A stretch of DNA of 64,000 nucleotides from CAZTHK01 sp964613215 (GCA_964613215.1 CAZTHK010000017.1:1-64000), one strand, 5' to 3'. Positions 1 to 8,427 are shown, numbered from the stretch's first letter. Numbers and translations are program-made. Notes: generated from the sequence alone by a model not told the origin.

Positions 1-386
1 GCGGCGATGGGACGGACATCTCTTTCCTTGACCGGATCACGGCCGGTCGTGGTCCTGGGGAGAAACAGGATTTCCTCCTGGATGTCCGGAGCAAGATTCA
101 ACAGGCTCATAACCTGCGTGATGCGGGCGCGCGTCACATATCCTAGGCGGGCGAGGTCGGCATAATCACTCACCTCTTTGTTGCGGATTAGGTCGGCGAA
201 CCGAATCGCCAGCGCCATCAATCGTGAGAGACGGGGCACATTGCCGGCCTCGACGTTCCGCCTTCCAGAATCCGGCTCTAATGCCCGTTTCACGCTGGAT
301 TGCTTCCCCCTTTTGGGTCGGAAGGTCCAGGTCACTTCCAAGGCGCGGGAACCAGAATCGTCTTCTGTCAGGTCATCATGCTTCAT
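1..386 (-). CDS. Partial mobile-element protein with KorB/ParB-like helix-turn-helix (3' end off window)
   Basis: An open frame starts with ATG at 386 and runs without a stop to the left edge, so 128 codons are visible and the C-terminus is missing. The middle contains a helix-turn-helix-like stretch (ADLARLGYVTRARITQVMS) followed by LLNLAPDIQEEILFLP, a pattern I associate with short proteins encoded next to DUF2924-recombinase pairs. It lies just downstream of the serine recombinase in the same direction, 26 bases after its stop. A DNA-binding accessory role is inference. The start choice is not backed by a strong ribosome-binding site. Confidence 0.6.
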   Translation of the reverse strand, partial: MKHDDLTEDDSGSRALEVTWTFRPKRGKQSSVKRALEPDSGRRNVEAGNVPRLSRLMALAIRFADLIRNKEVSDYADLARLGYVTRARITQVMSLLNLAPDIQEEILFLPRTTTGRDPVKERDVRPIA

Positions 387-412
387 CGTGATTCCGCCAC
401 ATTAGATTGGTC

Positions 413-1990
413 TTATCTCTCGCAAAGCGCCTTGATGCCGAGCGACCGGAAAGTCACCTTGACGCTACCGTGTCTGCCGTCATACCCGATGCGCTCGATA
501 AGAAGCTTGATGATCCGAGATTGCTCCCGAGAATTCAGTGATTCCCAAATTGGCTTGAAGGCCGACAGGGACCGCGCTATATCCTCTTCGTCAACTGCTT
601 CCCTCTGCAGTGTGATGATCTCCTCTTCGATTTCTGTCATCCGCTGTTCGGCGCTACGAATCTGATCCTGGAGATCGGCCAGTTGATCGATTTTGGGGCT
701 ATCGACTGAAATGCTTGCCGGCTCCCCGATTAGCTTCCGCAGTCTTAGATGTAAACGCCTGAGTTGTTTCTTCTGGATGAGTCGTTCTCGGTTCAGGTCC
801 GCCAGACGGTTTTCCGTCTTTGCCCGGACCCGCTTCACCGTCTCTGCGATAATCTCCTGATTTGAGCCGATCCCATGAATATGCTCCACGATAAATGACT
901 CAATATCGTGGGCGTTGATGGACTTGGTAGGGCACGCCGACCAGCCGCGCTGCTGGGCATTGAGACAGACGTAATAGCGGTAGCGTCGGCTTCCCTTGGC
1001 AGTGTAGGTGTGCATCATGGCAGTGCCGCAGGGGATGCAGTAGAGCAGCCCTCTCAGAATAGCGCCGTGCTTGCTGGGCATTTCCGCCCCGCCGCTGCGA
1101 GCGTTCTTTCGCAACAGGTCTCGTGCCTGCTGCCACCGGTCCTCGCTGATGATCTGTTCATGCTCTCCGGGATAAACCGAATCCTTGTATCGTACCTTTC
1201 CGGCATAGACGACATTAGTGAGCAGACGGAACAGGCCATTCTTCGTGAACGGCTTGCCTCCACGCTCATGTCCTTTCTTGGTAACCCAGTGTTTCGTGCG
1301 CCAGTCACGTCGGTTGAGTTCCTGCACGACTGCGAGTAACCTCTCGTGCTCGAGATACAAATCGAAAATCGCACGAACCCGTTCAGCTTCCTCGTTGTTG
1401 ATGACGAGTCGGCCCGCCTGTGAATCAACGTCGTAGCCCAACACTGGCATCCCGCCGGTCCATTTGCCCTTCTTTCGCGCTGCCGATATCTTGTCGCGAG
1501 TGCGCTCGGAAATGATCTCACGCTCGAACTGGGCGAACGAGAGCAGGATATTCAACGTGAGCCGACCCATGGAACTGGTCGTGTTAAATTGCTGGGTGAC
1601 CGAGACAAAACTCACCCCGTGCTTGTCGAAAAGCCCTATGATACGAGAGAAGTCGAGCAGCGAGCGACTCAAGCGATCCACCTTGTAGACCACTACACAA
1701 TCAATCTCTCCTCTTTCGATGTCGGAGATGAGTCGCCTGAGCGCCGGGCGTTCCATGTTACCACCGGTGAAACCGCCGTCATTGTAAGCATCGGGTTGAC
1801 AAACCCAACCCTCATGCTGCTGACTCTTGATGAACGATTCTGCCGACTCCCGCTGGGCATCCAGACTGTTGAACTCCTGGTCAAGCCCTTCGTCTGTGGA
1901 CTTACGGGTGTAGATTGCACAGCGGACAGTACCATTGTTGCCCGGGCGTATACTTTCTGGTGGGGAGTAAGCCCGACTTTCGGATTTCAT
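413..1990 (-). CDS. Large serine recombinase (site-specific integrase family)
   Basis: A 525-residue protein with the three-part layout of large serine recombinases. The N-terminal resolvase domain (about residues 22-180) has the catalytic serine in YTRKSTDEG (Ser31) and the DRLSRS arginine motif near residue 105. A Recombinase domain follows. A zinc-ribbon with paired cysteines (CIPCGTAMMH, then C and CP about 25 residues later) sits near residues 318-350, and a coiled coil lies near 375-460. Such enzymes integrate or excise mobile elements by DNA cleavage through a phosphoserine link. AGGAGGG lies about 9 bases before the ATG, and the start overlaps the end of the DUF2924 gene by 4 bases, so the two are translationally coupled. 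The intact catalytic motifs suggest it could be functional. Its base composition looks more GC-rich than the chromosomal genes to the right. Confidence 0.93.
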   Translation of the reverse strand: MKSESRAYSPPESIRPGNNGTVRCAIYTRKSTDEGLDQEFNSLDAQRESAESFIKSQQHEGWVCQPDAYNDGGFTGGNMERPALRRLISDIERGEIDCVVVYKVDRLSRSLLDFSRIIGLFDKHGVSFVSVTQQFNTTSSMGRLTLNILLSFAQFEREIISERTRDKISAARKKGKWTGGMPVLGYDVDSQAGRLVINNEEAERVRAIFDLYLEHERLLAVVQELNRRDWRTKHWVTKKGHERGGKPFTKNGLFRLLTNVVYAGKVRYKDSVYPGEHEQIISEDRWQQARDLLRKNARSGGAEMPSKHGAILRGLLYCIPCGTAMMHTYTAKGSRRYRYYVCLNAQQRGWSACPTKSINAHDIESFIVEHIHGIGSNQEIIAETVKRVRAKTENRLADLNRERLIQKKQLRRLHLRLRKLIGEPASISVDSPKIDQLADLQDQIRSAEQRMTEIEEEIITLQREAVDEEDIARSLSAFKPIWESLNSREQSRIIKLLIERIGYDGRHGSVKVTFRSLGIKALCER

Positions 1991-2532
1991 TCGTGTTCGT
2001 CCCTCCTCTCGACCGCTTGGCGGCCGCTATCGTGTGCTCTACCCCCCGTGAGCCCGAAGAACACGAAGCCGTTCCACTTGTTGCCCGTTATTTCGCGCGC
2101 GATAGCACTGAGTGATTTGTAGCGGCGATCCTCGTACTCGAACCCCTCGTCAAGAACCTTAACCACGACCGTCTTATCCTTGAACTCGCGCACGAGAAGC
2201 GTGCCCGGTAAGGGGAGTCGGGAATCACGGGCGGGGCTGAGCCGTCCGCCTATAGTCCTGCTGCGCATCTCGGCCGATCCGTACTTGTATGGATCACGCG
2301 GAGTGCGGATTCTCAGGTCAGCGTCATTGGCGAGTTCTTCTGCCCGGCGACGTGCCCGTTCGGAAAGGTCACCCTCAGACAAGGACTGTAGCCGCCACGC
2401 GATCCGTTTGCGCAGGAACTCCCGGTGGTAGGAGCGAGTCTCCTCGCCGAATACATCGAGGTACTTCTCTTTGAGTTCCCCGACAGTCATTCTGCCTAGT
2501 TCCTGGACCTCCTTGTAAGTCTCTGCGTTCAT
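1987..2532 (-). CDS. DUF2924 domain protein of recombinase element
   Basis: A 181-residue protein recognisable as DUF2924 by its central part (YHREFLRKRIAWRLQSLSEG) and by its C-terminal block with GTLLVREFKDKTVVVKVL, a region found almost always immediately upstream of a serine recombinase. Its function is not known; a DNA-binding accessory role in integration is an inference. An ATG at 2601 would lengthen it by 23 residues, but GGAGG lies about 9 bases before the ATG at 2532, and the preceding small gene ends at 2558, so I place the start at 2532. Its stop overlaps the recombinase start (ATGA-type junction). Confidence 0.85.
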   Translation of the reverse strand: MNAETYKEVQELGRMTVGELKEKYLDVFGEETRSYHREFLRKRIAWRLQSLSEGDLSERARRRAEELANDADLRIRTPRDPYKYGSAEMRSRTIGGRLSPARDSRLPLPGTLLVREFKDKTVVVKVLDEGFEYEDRRYKSLSAIAREITGNKWNGFVFFGLTGGRAHDSGRQAVERRDEHE

Positions 2533-2557
2533 ATTCAGGCCTCCATTCTTCGAAGCG

Positions 2558-2785
2558 TTAAGTTGCCTCTGAATGAAGGCTTCGGCGGCCCGAACTATCA
2601 AGGCGATTCTCTGTAACCGGCTCAGATTCTTCGAGTTGCGCTACATAGTCGGTGGTTTCCGAGTGGTAAGAAGAAACGGATGTGCGCCTTGACTTGATAT
2701 GTCTGAAGCATCCTCCAGCCAGGATCGAAGCGATCTCTGTTATGACCTCGTCGGGTTCTGTCGGTAGGCGATCATCATTATCCAT
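2558..2785 (-). CDS. Small hypothetical protein of recombinase element
   Basis: A 75-residue frame beginning MDNDDRLPTEPDEVITEIA. The ATG at 2785 has GGAGGAAT just upstream, which is why I prefer it to a longer frame starting at 2869. Small proteins with a similar EVITEIASILA-GC-R-RR pattern often precede DUF2924-recombinase pairs in my recollection of such elements, so this is probably the first gene of the set. It is acidic at the start and basic in the middle. No known domain can be named. The order small protein, DUF2924, recombinase, HTH protein suggests a single operon. Confidence 0.6.
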   Translation of the reverse strand: MDNDDRLPTEPDEVITEIASILAGGCFRHIKSRRTSVSSYHSETTDYVAQLEESEPVTENRLDSSGRRSLHSEAT

Positions 2786-3108
2786 GTATTCCTCCGTCGC
2801 TGGGGAGGAACGGGACCATCCCGCTCTTTGGGTGTCAACGTCGCGCCAGGCCGAATGTCGGTCTGGCATGCGACAGATACATACCGGAGGTGTTCGAGAA
2901 CCGTCGAGGCGGGTTCGCCTGGGGCCATCGACCTGTTAACCATCGGGAATCTGGAAATGGAGAAACGGAGAATCAGGAGAGGATATTAGCGGGCATCGAA
3001 CGCAAGGGGACCAGTTTGTCTCTCACCCCGGAAGGAACGTTTCGGAATGGAGAATCAGAGAAGATGTACGGAAGAACGTAACCCCGCGTCACTCAAACAG
3101 AAACGACA
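2786..3108. other. Gene-free stretch between mobile element and tRNA-Asn
   Basis: I see no convincing gene here. Short frames on both strands lack ribosome-binding sites. The stretch holds the upstream region of the recombinase operon and an imperfect short direct repeat (GGAGAATCAG near 2968 and near 3051). It presumably contains the junction between the mobile element and the resident chromosome, but no clear attachment-site duplication can be read. Confidence 0.4.
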
Positions 3109-3138
3109 AAACCCCGACCGGTTGTCCCGTTGGGGTTT
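3109..3138 (-). terminator. Second terminator downstream of tRNA-Asn
   Basis: Read on the minus strand, AAACCCC pairs with GGGGTTT across a partly paired inner region, followed by TTTTGTCGTTT. It lies about 40 bases beyond the tRNA 3' end and behind another hairpin, forming a tandem terminator. Confidence 0.6.
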
Positions 3139-3151
3139 CGCGTTAAACAAG

Positions 3152-3171
3152 AACCGCCAGAGTTGGCGGTT
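3152..3171 (-). terminator. First hairpin terminator of tRNA-Asn
   Basis: A perfect 8-bp stem, AACCGCCA with TGGCGGTT and a 4-base loop, starts 8 bases after the encoded CCA of tRNA-Asn. On the minus strand it is followed by CTTGTTT, a modest T-rich tail. Confidence 0.6.
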
Positions 3172-3178
3172 ATAATTT

Positions 3179-3254
3179 TGGCTCCTCAGGTAGGACTTGA
3201 ACCTACAACCCTCCGGTTAACAGCCGGATGCTCTACCGATTGAGCTACTGAGGA
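3179..3254 (-). tRNA. tRNA-Asn (GUU)
   Basis: Minus-strand 76-base tRNA. Acceptor TCCTCAG pairs with CTGAGGA, discriminator G and an encoded CCA follow. The anticodon loop CTGTTAA gives anticodon GUU. The T arm has TTCAAGT. It has its own promoter and tandem terminators, so it is a single-gene unit. It lies about 0.4 kb from the serine-recombinase element, but nothing shows that the element integrated into it. Confidence 0.96.
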
Positions 3255-3308
3255 GCAATTGATTTCATAATTTCCCGCCGCCATTATACATAAAGGCGTC
3301 AGTTATGA

Positions 3309-3337
3309 ATAATAGTAATAGAGAGACCCTTTGTCAA
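3309..3337 (-). promoter_or_regulatory. Sigma70-type promoter of tRNA-Asn
   Basis: On the minus strand, TTGACA (3337-3332) and TATTAT (3314-3309) are separated by exactly 17 bases, upstream of tRNA-Asn by about 55 bases. A TATAAT at 3288-3283 is nearer the tRNA but has no good -35 partner. Confidence 0.75.
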
Positions 3338-3515
3338 CTTTCAAATCAGCCGGAGTTTTTCTAAAAATTAATGTAAAATTTCAAGAGATCAGAAACAAAA
3401 AGCAGTTATTGATATTGATAAGTTGAATATGTACTCCGGGCATATTTTCATCCGCTGCCCGGTGTTTCAAAAACAACGCAGCCGGCGGGTGGACACGGTT
3501 TTTTGATTGGGAGAA

Positions 3516-5126
3516 TCAATTGGTAATATTCATAATCCTGCCGGTATCATTCAGGAGGAGCTCAACCGGGGTTCTGACCGGAATCACCTTCTCCTCCTTC
3601 CCCCTGTCCCCGGCATGGAGAACGAAGTATCTCCTTACCATATCCATCAGCTGTATACGGCATACCGGGCAGGAGGTAACCAGCATATCAGGATTCACAC
3701 TCTCCACGGACCTCATCTTGACCCTGCCTATGGACTCAGACAGAGAGGAATGAGTGAAGGTGAATGAGCCCCCTCCCCCGCAGCAGCGGTCCGCCTCCGG
3801 CATGGGCCGGTATGTATAACCGGGAAGTAACTCCAGCAGTGACTCCGGCTGGCTGTTGATTCCCTGACCCCGGTTAAGATGGCATGGATGATGATAGGTG
3901 ACCACCGGAAGTCCATTCTCCGGAAGAGATTCTTCTTCTCCGGAGGGAATAAATTCAGATGTGTCCTGATCAGTTTCAGCCCCCGCATGCAGCAACTCCG
4001 CCAGCATTTCGTTAATATCGCGCACTCTTCCCTCTACCTTCTGCCGGTATATACGGGCAGCCTCATCCAGATCAGCTGCCCGGGCTTCACCATTATCCTT
4101 CCTGCGCAGTACCTCAGCCTCCCGGTCCCATTCTATCCGGAAATATCCGTCACCGGTCAGATCGAACAGGCGGGGATATACATCCTTCAGCATCAGTCCC
4201 CCCGATGCACATGATGTTACGATCACATCATAATCATACCGCTGAAACCGCTTCACTGTTTTCGCAGCTATCTCCCTCTCCCTGCCCAGGTCTCCGGCAT
4301 AGTACACCGGTGCACCACAGCAAATCTGATCGGCCGGCACCACCACATCTACTCCCAGAATATTGAGCATCCCGACCACCGCCTCCGCCTCCTCGGGGAA
4401 AAAGTGGTTTACCGCGTGCCCTGCAAAGTAATAGGCGGTGAAACCCCTCTCCAGATTTTTCTCCCTGGCCCTTCTGACCCTCTCCAGCAGGGAAAAAGCA
4501 GCGGATAAATCCACCCCCTCCTCACCCTCACCTACACTGGCTCTCAGCGCAGCCGGGGAGGGGAACTCCGGGTTTATCTCAGCCGCCCTGAAGAAGCCGG
4601 AAGACTCACTCAGGAAAGGCTTTTTCTGGGGAAGAGGTACAAATCTCTCCTTCGACCATCCCAGCAGGGGAAAGAGGTGACGCAGGGGACTCTTCATGCC
4701 AACTCCATGGAGGGGAGCCTTCTGAGCCAGGCCAACCGCTCTCGTAGTCTTAAACAGGATATTATCCATCCCCTCCAGAAGGCCCAGAGCAATTCTCTTC
4801 AGCCGGGGAAGGAAACCCCTCCTGGCCATCTCGGTAGTGGCAGCCATTACCACCTCATCCGCTCTCATACCGGAAGGACAATTCTCCGTACAGGTCTTGC
4901 AGTGAAGGCACATCTCGAACACCTCCCGGAAATCCTCCGGCTCCACCGGCTCACCACGGAAAAATGCTTCGGCCAGCTCTACCTTCCCCCGGGCGGAACT
5001 CCACTCCCTCTTCTCCTCCTGACAGACAGGGCATACCGACCTGCACTTGCCGCAGCGGTTACACAGCAGAAAATCTTCTGTTATGTCCCGGGGTTTTGTC
5101 TTCTCCCTGGTCTTTTCGGAACTCAT
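3516..5126 (-). CDS. Fe-S subunit of glycolate/D-lactate-type dehydrogenase (GlcF-like)
   Basis: A 536-residue iron-sulfur protein. Two [4Fe-4S] ferredoxin motifs lie near the N-terminus (CNRCGKCRSVCP at residues 22-33 and CLHCKTCTENCP near 72-83). Two CCG-type cysteine-rich domains follow (QICCGAPVYYAGD in the middle, and HHPCHLNRGQG plus RCCGGGGSF toward the C-terminus), as in GlcF, LutA and HdrD-type subunits that pass electrons from a flavin partner to quinones or other carriers. A longer frame starts at 5207, but its first 27 codons read through an intergenic repeat. The ATG at 5126 has GGGAG about 7 bases upstream and starts a normal family N-terminus. It follows the FAD subunit by 99 bases, so the two probably form one enzyme. 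The substrate cannot be fixed from sequence. Confidence 0.85.
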   Translation of the reverse strand: MSSEKTREKTKPRDITEDFLLCNRCGKCRSVCPVCQEEKREWSSARGKVELAEAFFRGEPVEPEDFREVFEMCLHCKTCTENCPSGMRADEVVMAATTEMARRGFLPRLKRIALGLLEGMDNILFKTTRAVGLAQKAPLHGVGMKSPLRHLFPLLGWSKERFVPLPQKKPFLSESSGFFRAAEINPEFPSPAALRASVGEGEEGVDLSAAFSLLERVRRAREKNLERGFTAYYFAGHAVNHFFPEEAEAVVGMLNILGVDVVVPADQICCGAPVYYAGDLGREREIAAKTVKRFQRYDYDVIVTSCASGGLMLKDVYPRLFDLTGDGYFRIEWDREAEVLRRKDNGEARAADLDEAARIYRQKVEGRVRDINEMLAELLHAGAETDQDTSEFIPSGEEESLPENGLPVVTYHHPCHLNRGQGINSQPESLLELLPGYTYRPMPEADRCCGGGGSFTFTHSSLSESIGRVKMRSVESVNPDMLVTSCPVCRIQLMDMVRRYFVLHAGDRGKEEKVIPVRTPVELLLNDTGRIMNITN

Positions 5127-5140
5127 ACTCTCTCCCGCCG

Positions 5141-5186
5141 TATTGCTGATTGAGCTGCCGGGAATAATGCCTCTGCTCCAATCGGC
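5141..5186 (-). repeat. Structured intergenic repeat, copy 1
   Basis: A 46-base element shared with 6970-7014. Both copies have identical outer blocks (TATTGCTG, TTGAGCTGC, TCTGCTCCAATC) that pair as a hairpin, while the loop side differs. It sits between the FAD and Fe-S genes, and a degenerate sequence like the second hairpin of copy 2 follows to about 5222. Confidence 0.65.
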
Positions 5187-5225
5187 AAACCCGGCACTGC
5201 CGCACATCAGCGCCGGATATACTAC

Positions 5226-6860
5226 TTATCTGAGCATCAGGTCATGGGGATCGAAGATCCTGTATATATTCTGTTCCAGTTTCTTCAGGGAAGCTTTGCC
5301 GTCCAGATTTATCCTTTTATTATTGCTTTCAGCATACCCCGGGTGCTTATCCGGTGATGGGATCATAAGCCGGTCTACAGAACCATCCCCCCTGATACAT
5401 AATATTTCCATTCTCTCTCTCAAACCCTTTGCGGAAACTGCTCTTATCAAGCTATCCAGCCTATCTCTGATATCCCCGCGTACTGCCCCTGATCCGTTAT
5501 CTGTTTCTCCGCCTGTTTCCCGGGGGAGAGTTTCAAGGGGAACCAGGGCATGAATCCTGTCAGGATAAAGGCTCTTGAATACATAACCATTTGGCATTGT
5601 ATCAATTATCTTCTTCCAATCTAATTCCTCATTCCCCTCTTCAGGATTATCCCGCCTTCTCCATCTTCTCCATCCTTCGTCGCTGAATTCATCGCTGCTG
5701 CTTACCTCCCCGCCGGTCAATCCCTCAGGGGGGAGGTAATCGAATTTTACCGGACTGTCCCAGGAGATATGAACAAAGCCGCGATTCCTTTCCTGCCCGC
5801 CGAGAATAAAGCTGAGGGTACTGCGGATCGAATCACCGGCATCGCTCTGGGGACTGATAAATATGACTGTTTCGCCGGTGAGCCTTTCCAGCAGTTTCCT
5901 TATTTCATTCTCACCCTCCCGGGAGGATACGCTCAACTCACCGGTCAGAACATCCTCCCCCCCGGCTGAACCATCATCACCTGGAGAAATTCTGTATTCC
6001 CCGGAGAATTTACTCATAATAATACCTGCGCTGTTGCCATTGAACAGAACGAGAGAAACAGGCCAGGTCTCCTCCCTCAAAACCCCCGCCATAGCAGAGA
6101 GGCCGGCCAGTGTGCCCGGCACGGCAAAAAGGACCCTCCTTCCCCTTTCCGGCATTGCTCTGAGAGTAGCTCCCGACACAACTCCGCAACGCCCCCCCGC
6201 ACCAATTATCAGCCCCGGGATCTCGTATCCGGCTACATTCTTGATAGTTCTGGCTCCGGTTCTTATCACTCCCCTCCCCGGCACCACCAGCTCCAGGGAG
6301 AGAATTGATTCCCTCAGTCCTCCGAAACGTCCCTCAGTGGAGGATATCTCCCCCCCCATTATCAGTTCCGCCACGGTGATATCTTCACCTTTCAGATCCG
6401 GCCTGAAGGGAATGAAAAGATTCTGCTCGCGCAATTCCTCCTCCAGCTCCCGGAACCTGACCCCTCCCTCCGCCACCACCAGCAGGTTGGTCGTCGAAAT
6501 CTCACCTATGGCATTCATCCTGCCCAGTGAAATAACTACAAGTATTGATTTATCCTCCGGCACCCCGTCAATTCTCCGGACAAACCCCTCCACACCGGCC
6601 AGATCAGCCTTATCTTCACATTTCTGCGCAAATAAGTCCTTTAGCCATTTATCATTGATCATACCCGTAATCCTCCCACCTTCCGGCGGGAAATTCGTTC
6701 CGGGGTAGATCCATGGGCTCTGAAGCACAGATACCCTGATATTCACGCCATCCTGCTTAATCGCGGAGCTTTTATCCAGCACCTCCTGAATCTCTACGCT
6801 GCTGCGTGGAACCACAGGAATAATGATATCGAAATCTCTCTCCCAGATAGCGGTCTTCAT
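5226..6860 (-). CDS. FAD-binding subunit of glycolate/D-lactate-type dehydrogenase (GlcD/GlcE-like)
   Basis: A 544-residue FAD-linked oxidase of the VAO/PCMH fold. The FAD-binding half covers roughly residues 20-250. It includes the block around GGEISSTEGRFGGLRESI and the motif KNVAGYEIPGLIIGAGGRCG (about 205-225), which corresponds to the KNVTGYDL-type FAD-contacting motif of GlcD/GlcE. The C-terminal half is divergent and charged. It probably oxidises a 2-hydroxy acid and hands electrons to the Fe-S protein encoded next. Only one flavin subunit is present, unlike the three-subunit GlcDEF of E. coli. The C-terminal substrate domain is too divergent to name the substrate. Confidence 0.78.
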   Translation of the reverse strand: MKTAIWERDFDIIIPVVPRSSVEIQEVLDKSSAIKQDGVNIRVSVLQSPWIYPGTNFPPEGGRITGMINDKWLKDLFAQKCEDKADLAGVEGFVRRIDGVPEDKSILVVISLGRMNAIGEISTTNLLVVAEGGVRFRELEEELREQNLFIPFRPDLKGEDITVAELIMGGEISSTEGRFGGLRESILSLELVVPGRGVIRTGARTIKNVAGYEIPGLIIGAGGRCGVVSGATLRAMPERGRRVLFAVPGTLAGLSAMAGVLREETWPVSLVLFNGNSAGIIMSKFSGEYRISPGDDGSAGGEDVLTGELSVSSREGENEIRKLLERLTGETVIFISPQSDAGDSIRSTLSFILGGQERNRGFVHISWDSPVKFDYLPPEGLTGGEVSSSDEFSDEGWRRWRRRDNPEEGNEELDWKKIIDTMPNGYVFKSLYPDRIHALVPLETLPRETGGETDNGSGAVRGDIRDRLDSLIRAVSAKGLRERMEILCIRGDGSVDRLMIPSPDKHPGYAESNNKRINLDGKASLKKLEQNIYRIFDPHDLMLR

Positions 6861-6969
6861 GCTGATATTAATCTCCTGTCCGATTCGCCGGCCGGACTAT
6901 CTTTAACAACCAGGATATCATGGAAATGGTTTAATCCTTGTTGTTGACCGGTCTGCCGTCATCTTACTG

Positions 6970-7014
6970 TATTGCTGGTTGAGCTGCGAAGAAAATTCTT
7001 CTGCTCCAATCAGC
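6970..7014 (-). repeat. Structured intergenic repeat, copy 2
   Basis: A 45-base relative of the element at 5141-5186. Its arms pair over 11 bp with one bulge, and the inner GAAGAA-TTCTTC adds 6 bp. Two arm positions differ from copy 1 but each keeps pairing as Watson-Crick or wobble, which suggests selection for structure. Confidence 0.65.
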
Positions 7015-7048
7015 ATATCCAACGCCGCCGAAGGTCGGCGTTGGATAT
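7015..7048. repeat. Perfect 13-bp stem hairpin
   Basis: ATATCCAACGCCG at 7015-7027 pairs perfectly with CGGCGTTGGATAT at 7036-7048 around an 8-base loop, directly abutting repeat copy 2. No T-run follows on the minus strand; on plus it is followed by an A/T-rich stretch. It may act as a terminator or as a REP-like palindrome. Confidence 0.6.
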
Positions 7049-7160
7049 TAATATATTATAATCAACCAGCATAGGTAAGTAGTAGATGGTTATAAGAAGG
7101 TCAGCGTCGGATTTATGATAGACCCCGCAGGTTCCAATATTATTTAAACAATTAATAATT

Positions 7161-8186
7161 TCAAACAGCATAGGCAAGTATCAGGTAGACCGTTACAATG
7201 CTCACCAGGGTGGAGAACAGAATGCCGGTGGCAACCAGCTTCGGTTTGCTGTTGAACTCGGTGGCGTAAACCACCGCATTTACCGCGGTGGGCATGGAGG
7301 ATTCCACAATTATCACCTTTTCCAGCTCTGGCTCGAATTCGAAGAATCTCAGCAGAACAATGGCCACCAGAAATCCCATGGCAATTCTTATCGTTCCACC
7401 CATTATACCACCCGCTATCGCCCTCCTCTCACTGTCCTGTCCGGCAAATTCCGATTTAACTCCGGTCGGAACCCGGGCCTGTGCTTCTGCCTGAATATTC
7501 TCCTTCTGAGGTACAGCTCCCCCCCTCTCCCTGCTTCTCCCCGGCAGATATCCGCCGGAATATAAAATATTTACCAGCTGCATTCCCAGCAGCAGAAGGC
7601 CCAGAGGAATGGCCGCATTACCCAGCATATCCACCATCTTTAGAAGTGGCTGGGGCGGCAGGGCATTAAAATGAACCAGAATCCGGGCTGCCACAATAGC
7701 GTGAATCAGTGGAACCTTCAGGATGGTAAGCATGGCCTGCCTGATTCTCCTGGTGCCGGCGTTGGCCAGGTATACTCCCAGAGTGGCCTGAACGGTGGCT
7801 GATGCAACCACGAAGATGGAAGCATAGATCAGCCCCTTCTCTCCGAATGCCAGCATGCATACCGGTATTCCGTAAAACCCCGCATTCATCAGCACCGCAG
7901 TCAGGGATATGGCGTAACGCTCCCCCCTGGTCCTGCCGGTAACCCGGCTGATAAACTGTGCCGCGGCCAGGATAATAACCGCCATAACCGTGACATACAG
8001 CAGCATTCTGAGCACCAGGATGGTACCCGCCTCCGCTCTGGTCATGGCCATGAAAACCAGGGCAGGCGAGAGAATATACAGCTGTACTCTTGAGAAGACC
8101 TTTTCGTCGATTTCGCTGAATCTCTTGAGCAGAAAGCCAAGAAATACCACAAAGAATACCGGAAGTATAACTTCGGCTATTACCAT
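7161..8186 (-). CDS. AEC-family permease (auxin efflux carrier/malate permease-like)
   Basis: A 341-residue inner-membrane protein with about ten hydrophobic segments in the five-plus-five arrangement of the AEC transporter family. Recognisable parts are LYILSPALVFMAM in the first half, MNAGFYGIPVCMLAFGEKGL near residue 100, and SSMPTAVNAVVYATEFN near the C-terminus. Bacterial members move small organic anions such as malate, or take part in efflux. A polar loop of about 50 residues separates the two halves. Sitting next to a hydroxy-acid dehydrogenase, it may carry that enzyme's substrate or product, which is inference. GGAGAAGGATAG lies before the ATG. A possible -10 element at 8329 suggests its own transcription start. 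Confidence 0.85.
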   Translation of the reverse strand: MVIAEVILPVFFVVFLGFLLKRFSEIDEKVFSRVQLYILSPALVFMAMTRAEAGTILVLRMLLYVTVMAVIILAAAQFISRVTGRTRGERYAISLTAVLMNAGFYGIPVCMLAFGEKGLIYASIFVVASATVQATLGVYLANAGTRRIRQAMLTILKVPLIHAIVAARILVHFNALPPQPLLKMVDMLGNAAIPLGLLLLGMQLVNILYSGGYLPGRSRERGGAVPQKENIQAEAQARVPTGVKSEFAGQDSERRAIAGGIMGGTIRIAMGFLVAIVLLRFFEFEPELEKVIIVESSMPTAVNAVVYATEFNSKPKLVATGILFSTLVSIVTVYLILAYAV

Positions 8187-8323
8187 GGATATCTATCCTT
8201 CTCCGGCATGATATACTCAAACATGCTGGCGGCAGCGGTTCTTAATATTGTTACCATCTCTTCGCCCGCCATCCGCAAACCGGGGATCAACACCACTAAC
8301 CTCTACCCCGCCTCATCATCACA

Positions 8324-8329
8324 ATTATA
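8324..8329 (-). promoter_or_regulatory. Possible -10 element of permease gene
   Basis: TATAAT on the minus strand directly behind the rplQ terminator T-run. The -35 region (TGTTGG, 17 bases upstream) is poor and falls within the terminator hairpin. It is the best candidate for restarting transcription into the permease gene. Confidence 0.35.
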
Positions 8330-8334
8330 CCAAA

Positions 8335-8362
8335 TAAAAAAAGCCACCAACACGGCGGCTTT
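8335..8362 (-). terminator. Rho-independent terminator closing the ribosomal cluster
   Basis: On the minus strand AAAGCCGCC pairs with GGTGGCTTT (9 bp including one G-U) around a 5-base loop and runs into TTTTATTT. It is 66 bases after the rplQ stop and ends the long cluster that starts at the tRNA promoter near 43249. Confidence 0.9.
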
Positions 8363-8427
8363 ATTAAATATATCTATAAATTACCAATATTTTCTTTTCT
8401 TCTCCATCCCCGGCCTGCCCCGAAACC

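Larger units (their letters stand above)
6861..7160. other. Gene-free stretch rich in palindromes and degenerate repeats
   Basis: About 300 bases without a gene, between the permease stop and the FAD subunit start. It holds repeat copy 2, a perfect 13-bp hairpin, a third partial copy near 7097-7116 (GAAGGTCAGCGTCGGATTTA), and at about 7061-7080 a degenerate duplicate of the last codons of the permease gene (CAGCATAGG-AAGTA at both places). TGCTGGTTGA near 6973 also has its reverse complement near 7062, so the block can fold as one large cruciform. Confidence 0.55.

Noticed and set aside
2786..3178. tRNA-Asn as the integration site of the recombinase element
   Set aside because: No duplicated tRNA segment is visible and serine recombinases do not usually target tRNA genes.
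5127..5207. Longer N-terminus for the Fe-S dehydrogenase subunit
   Set aside because: These codons come from the structured repeat, and the downstream ATG has a ribosome-binding site.
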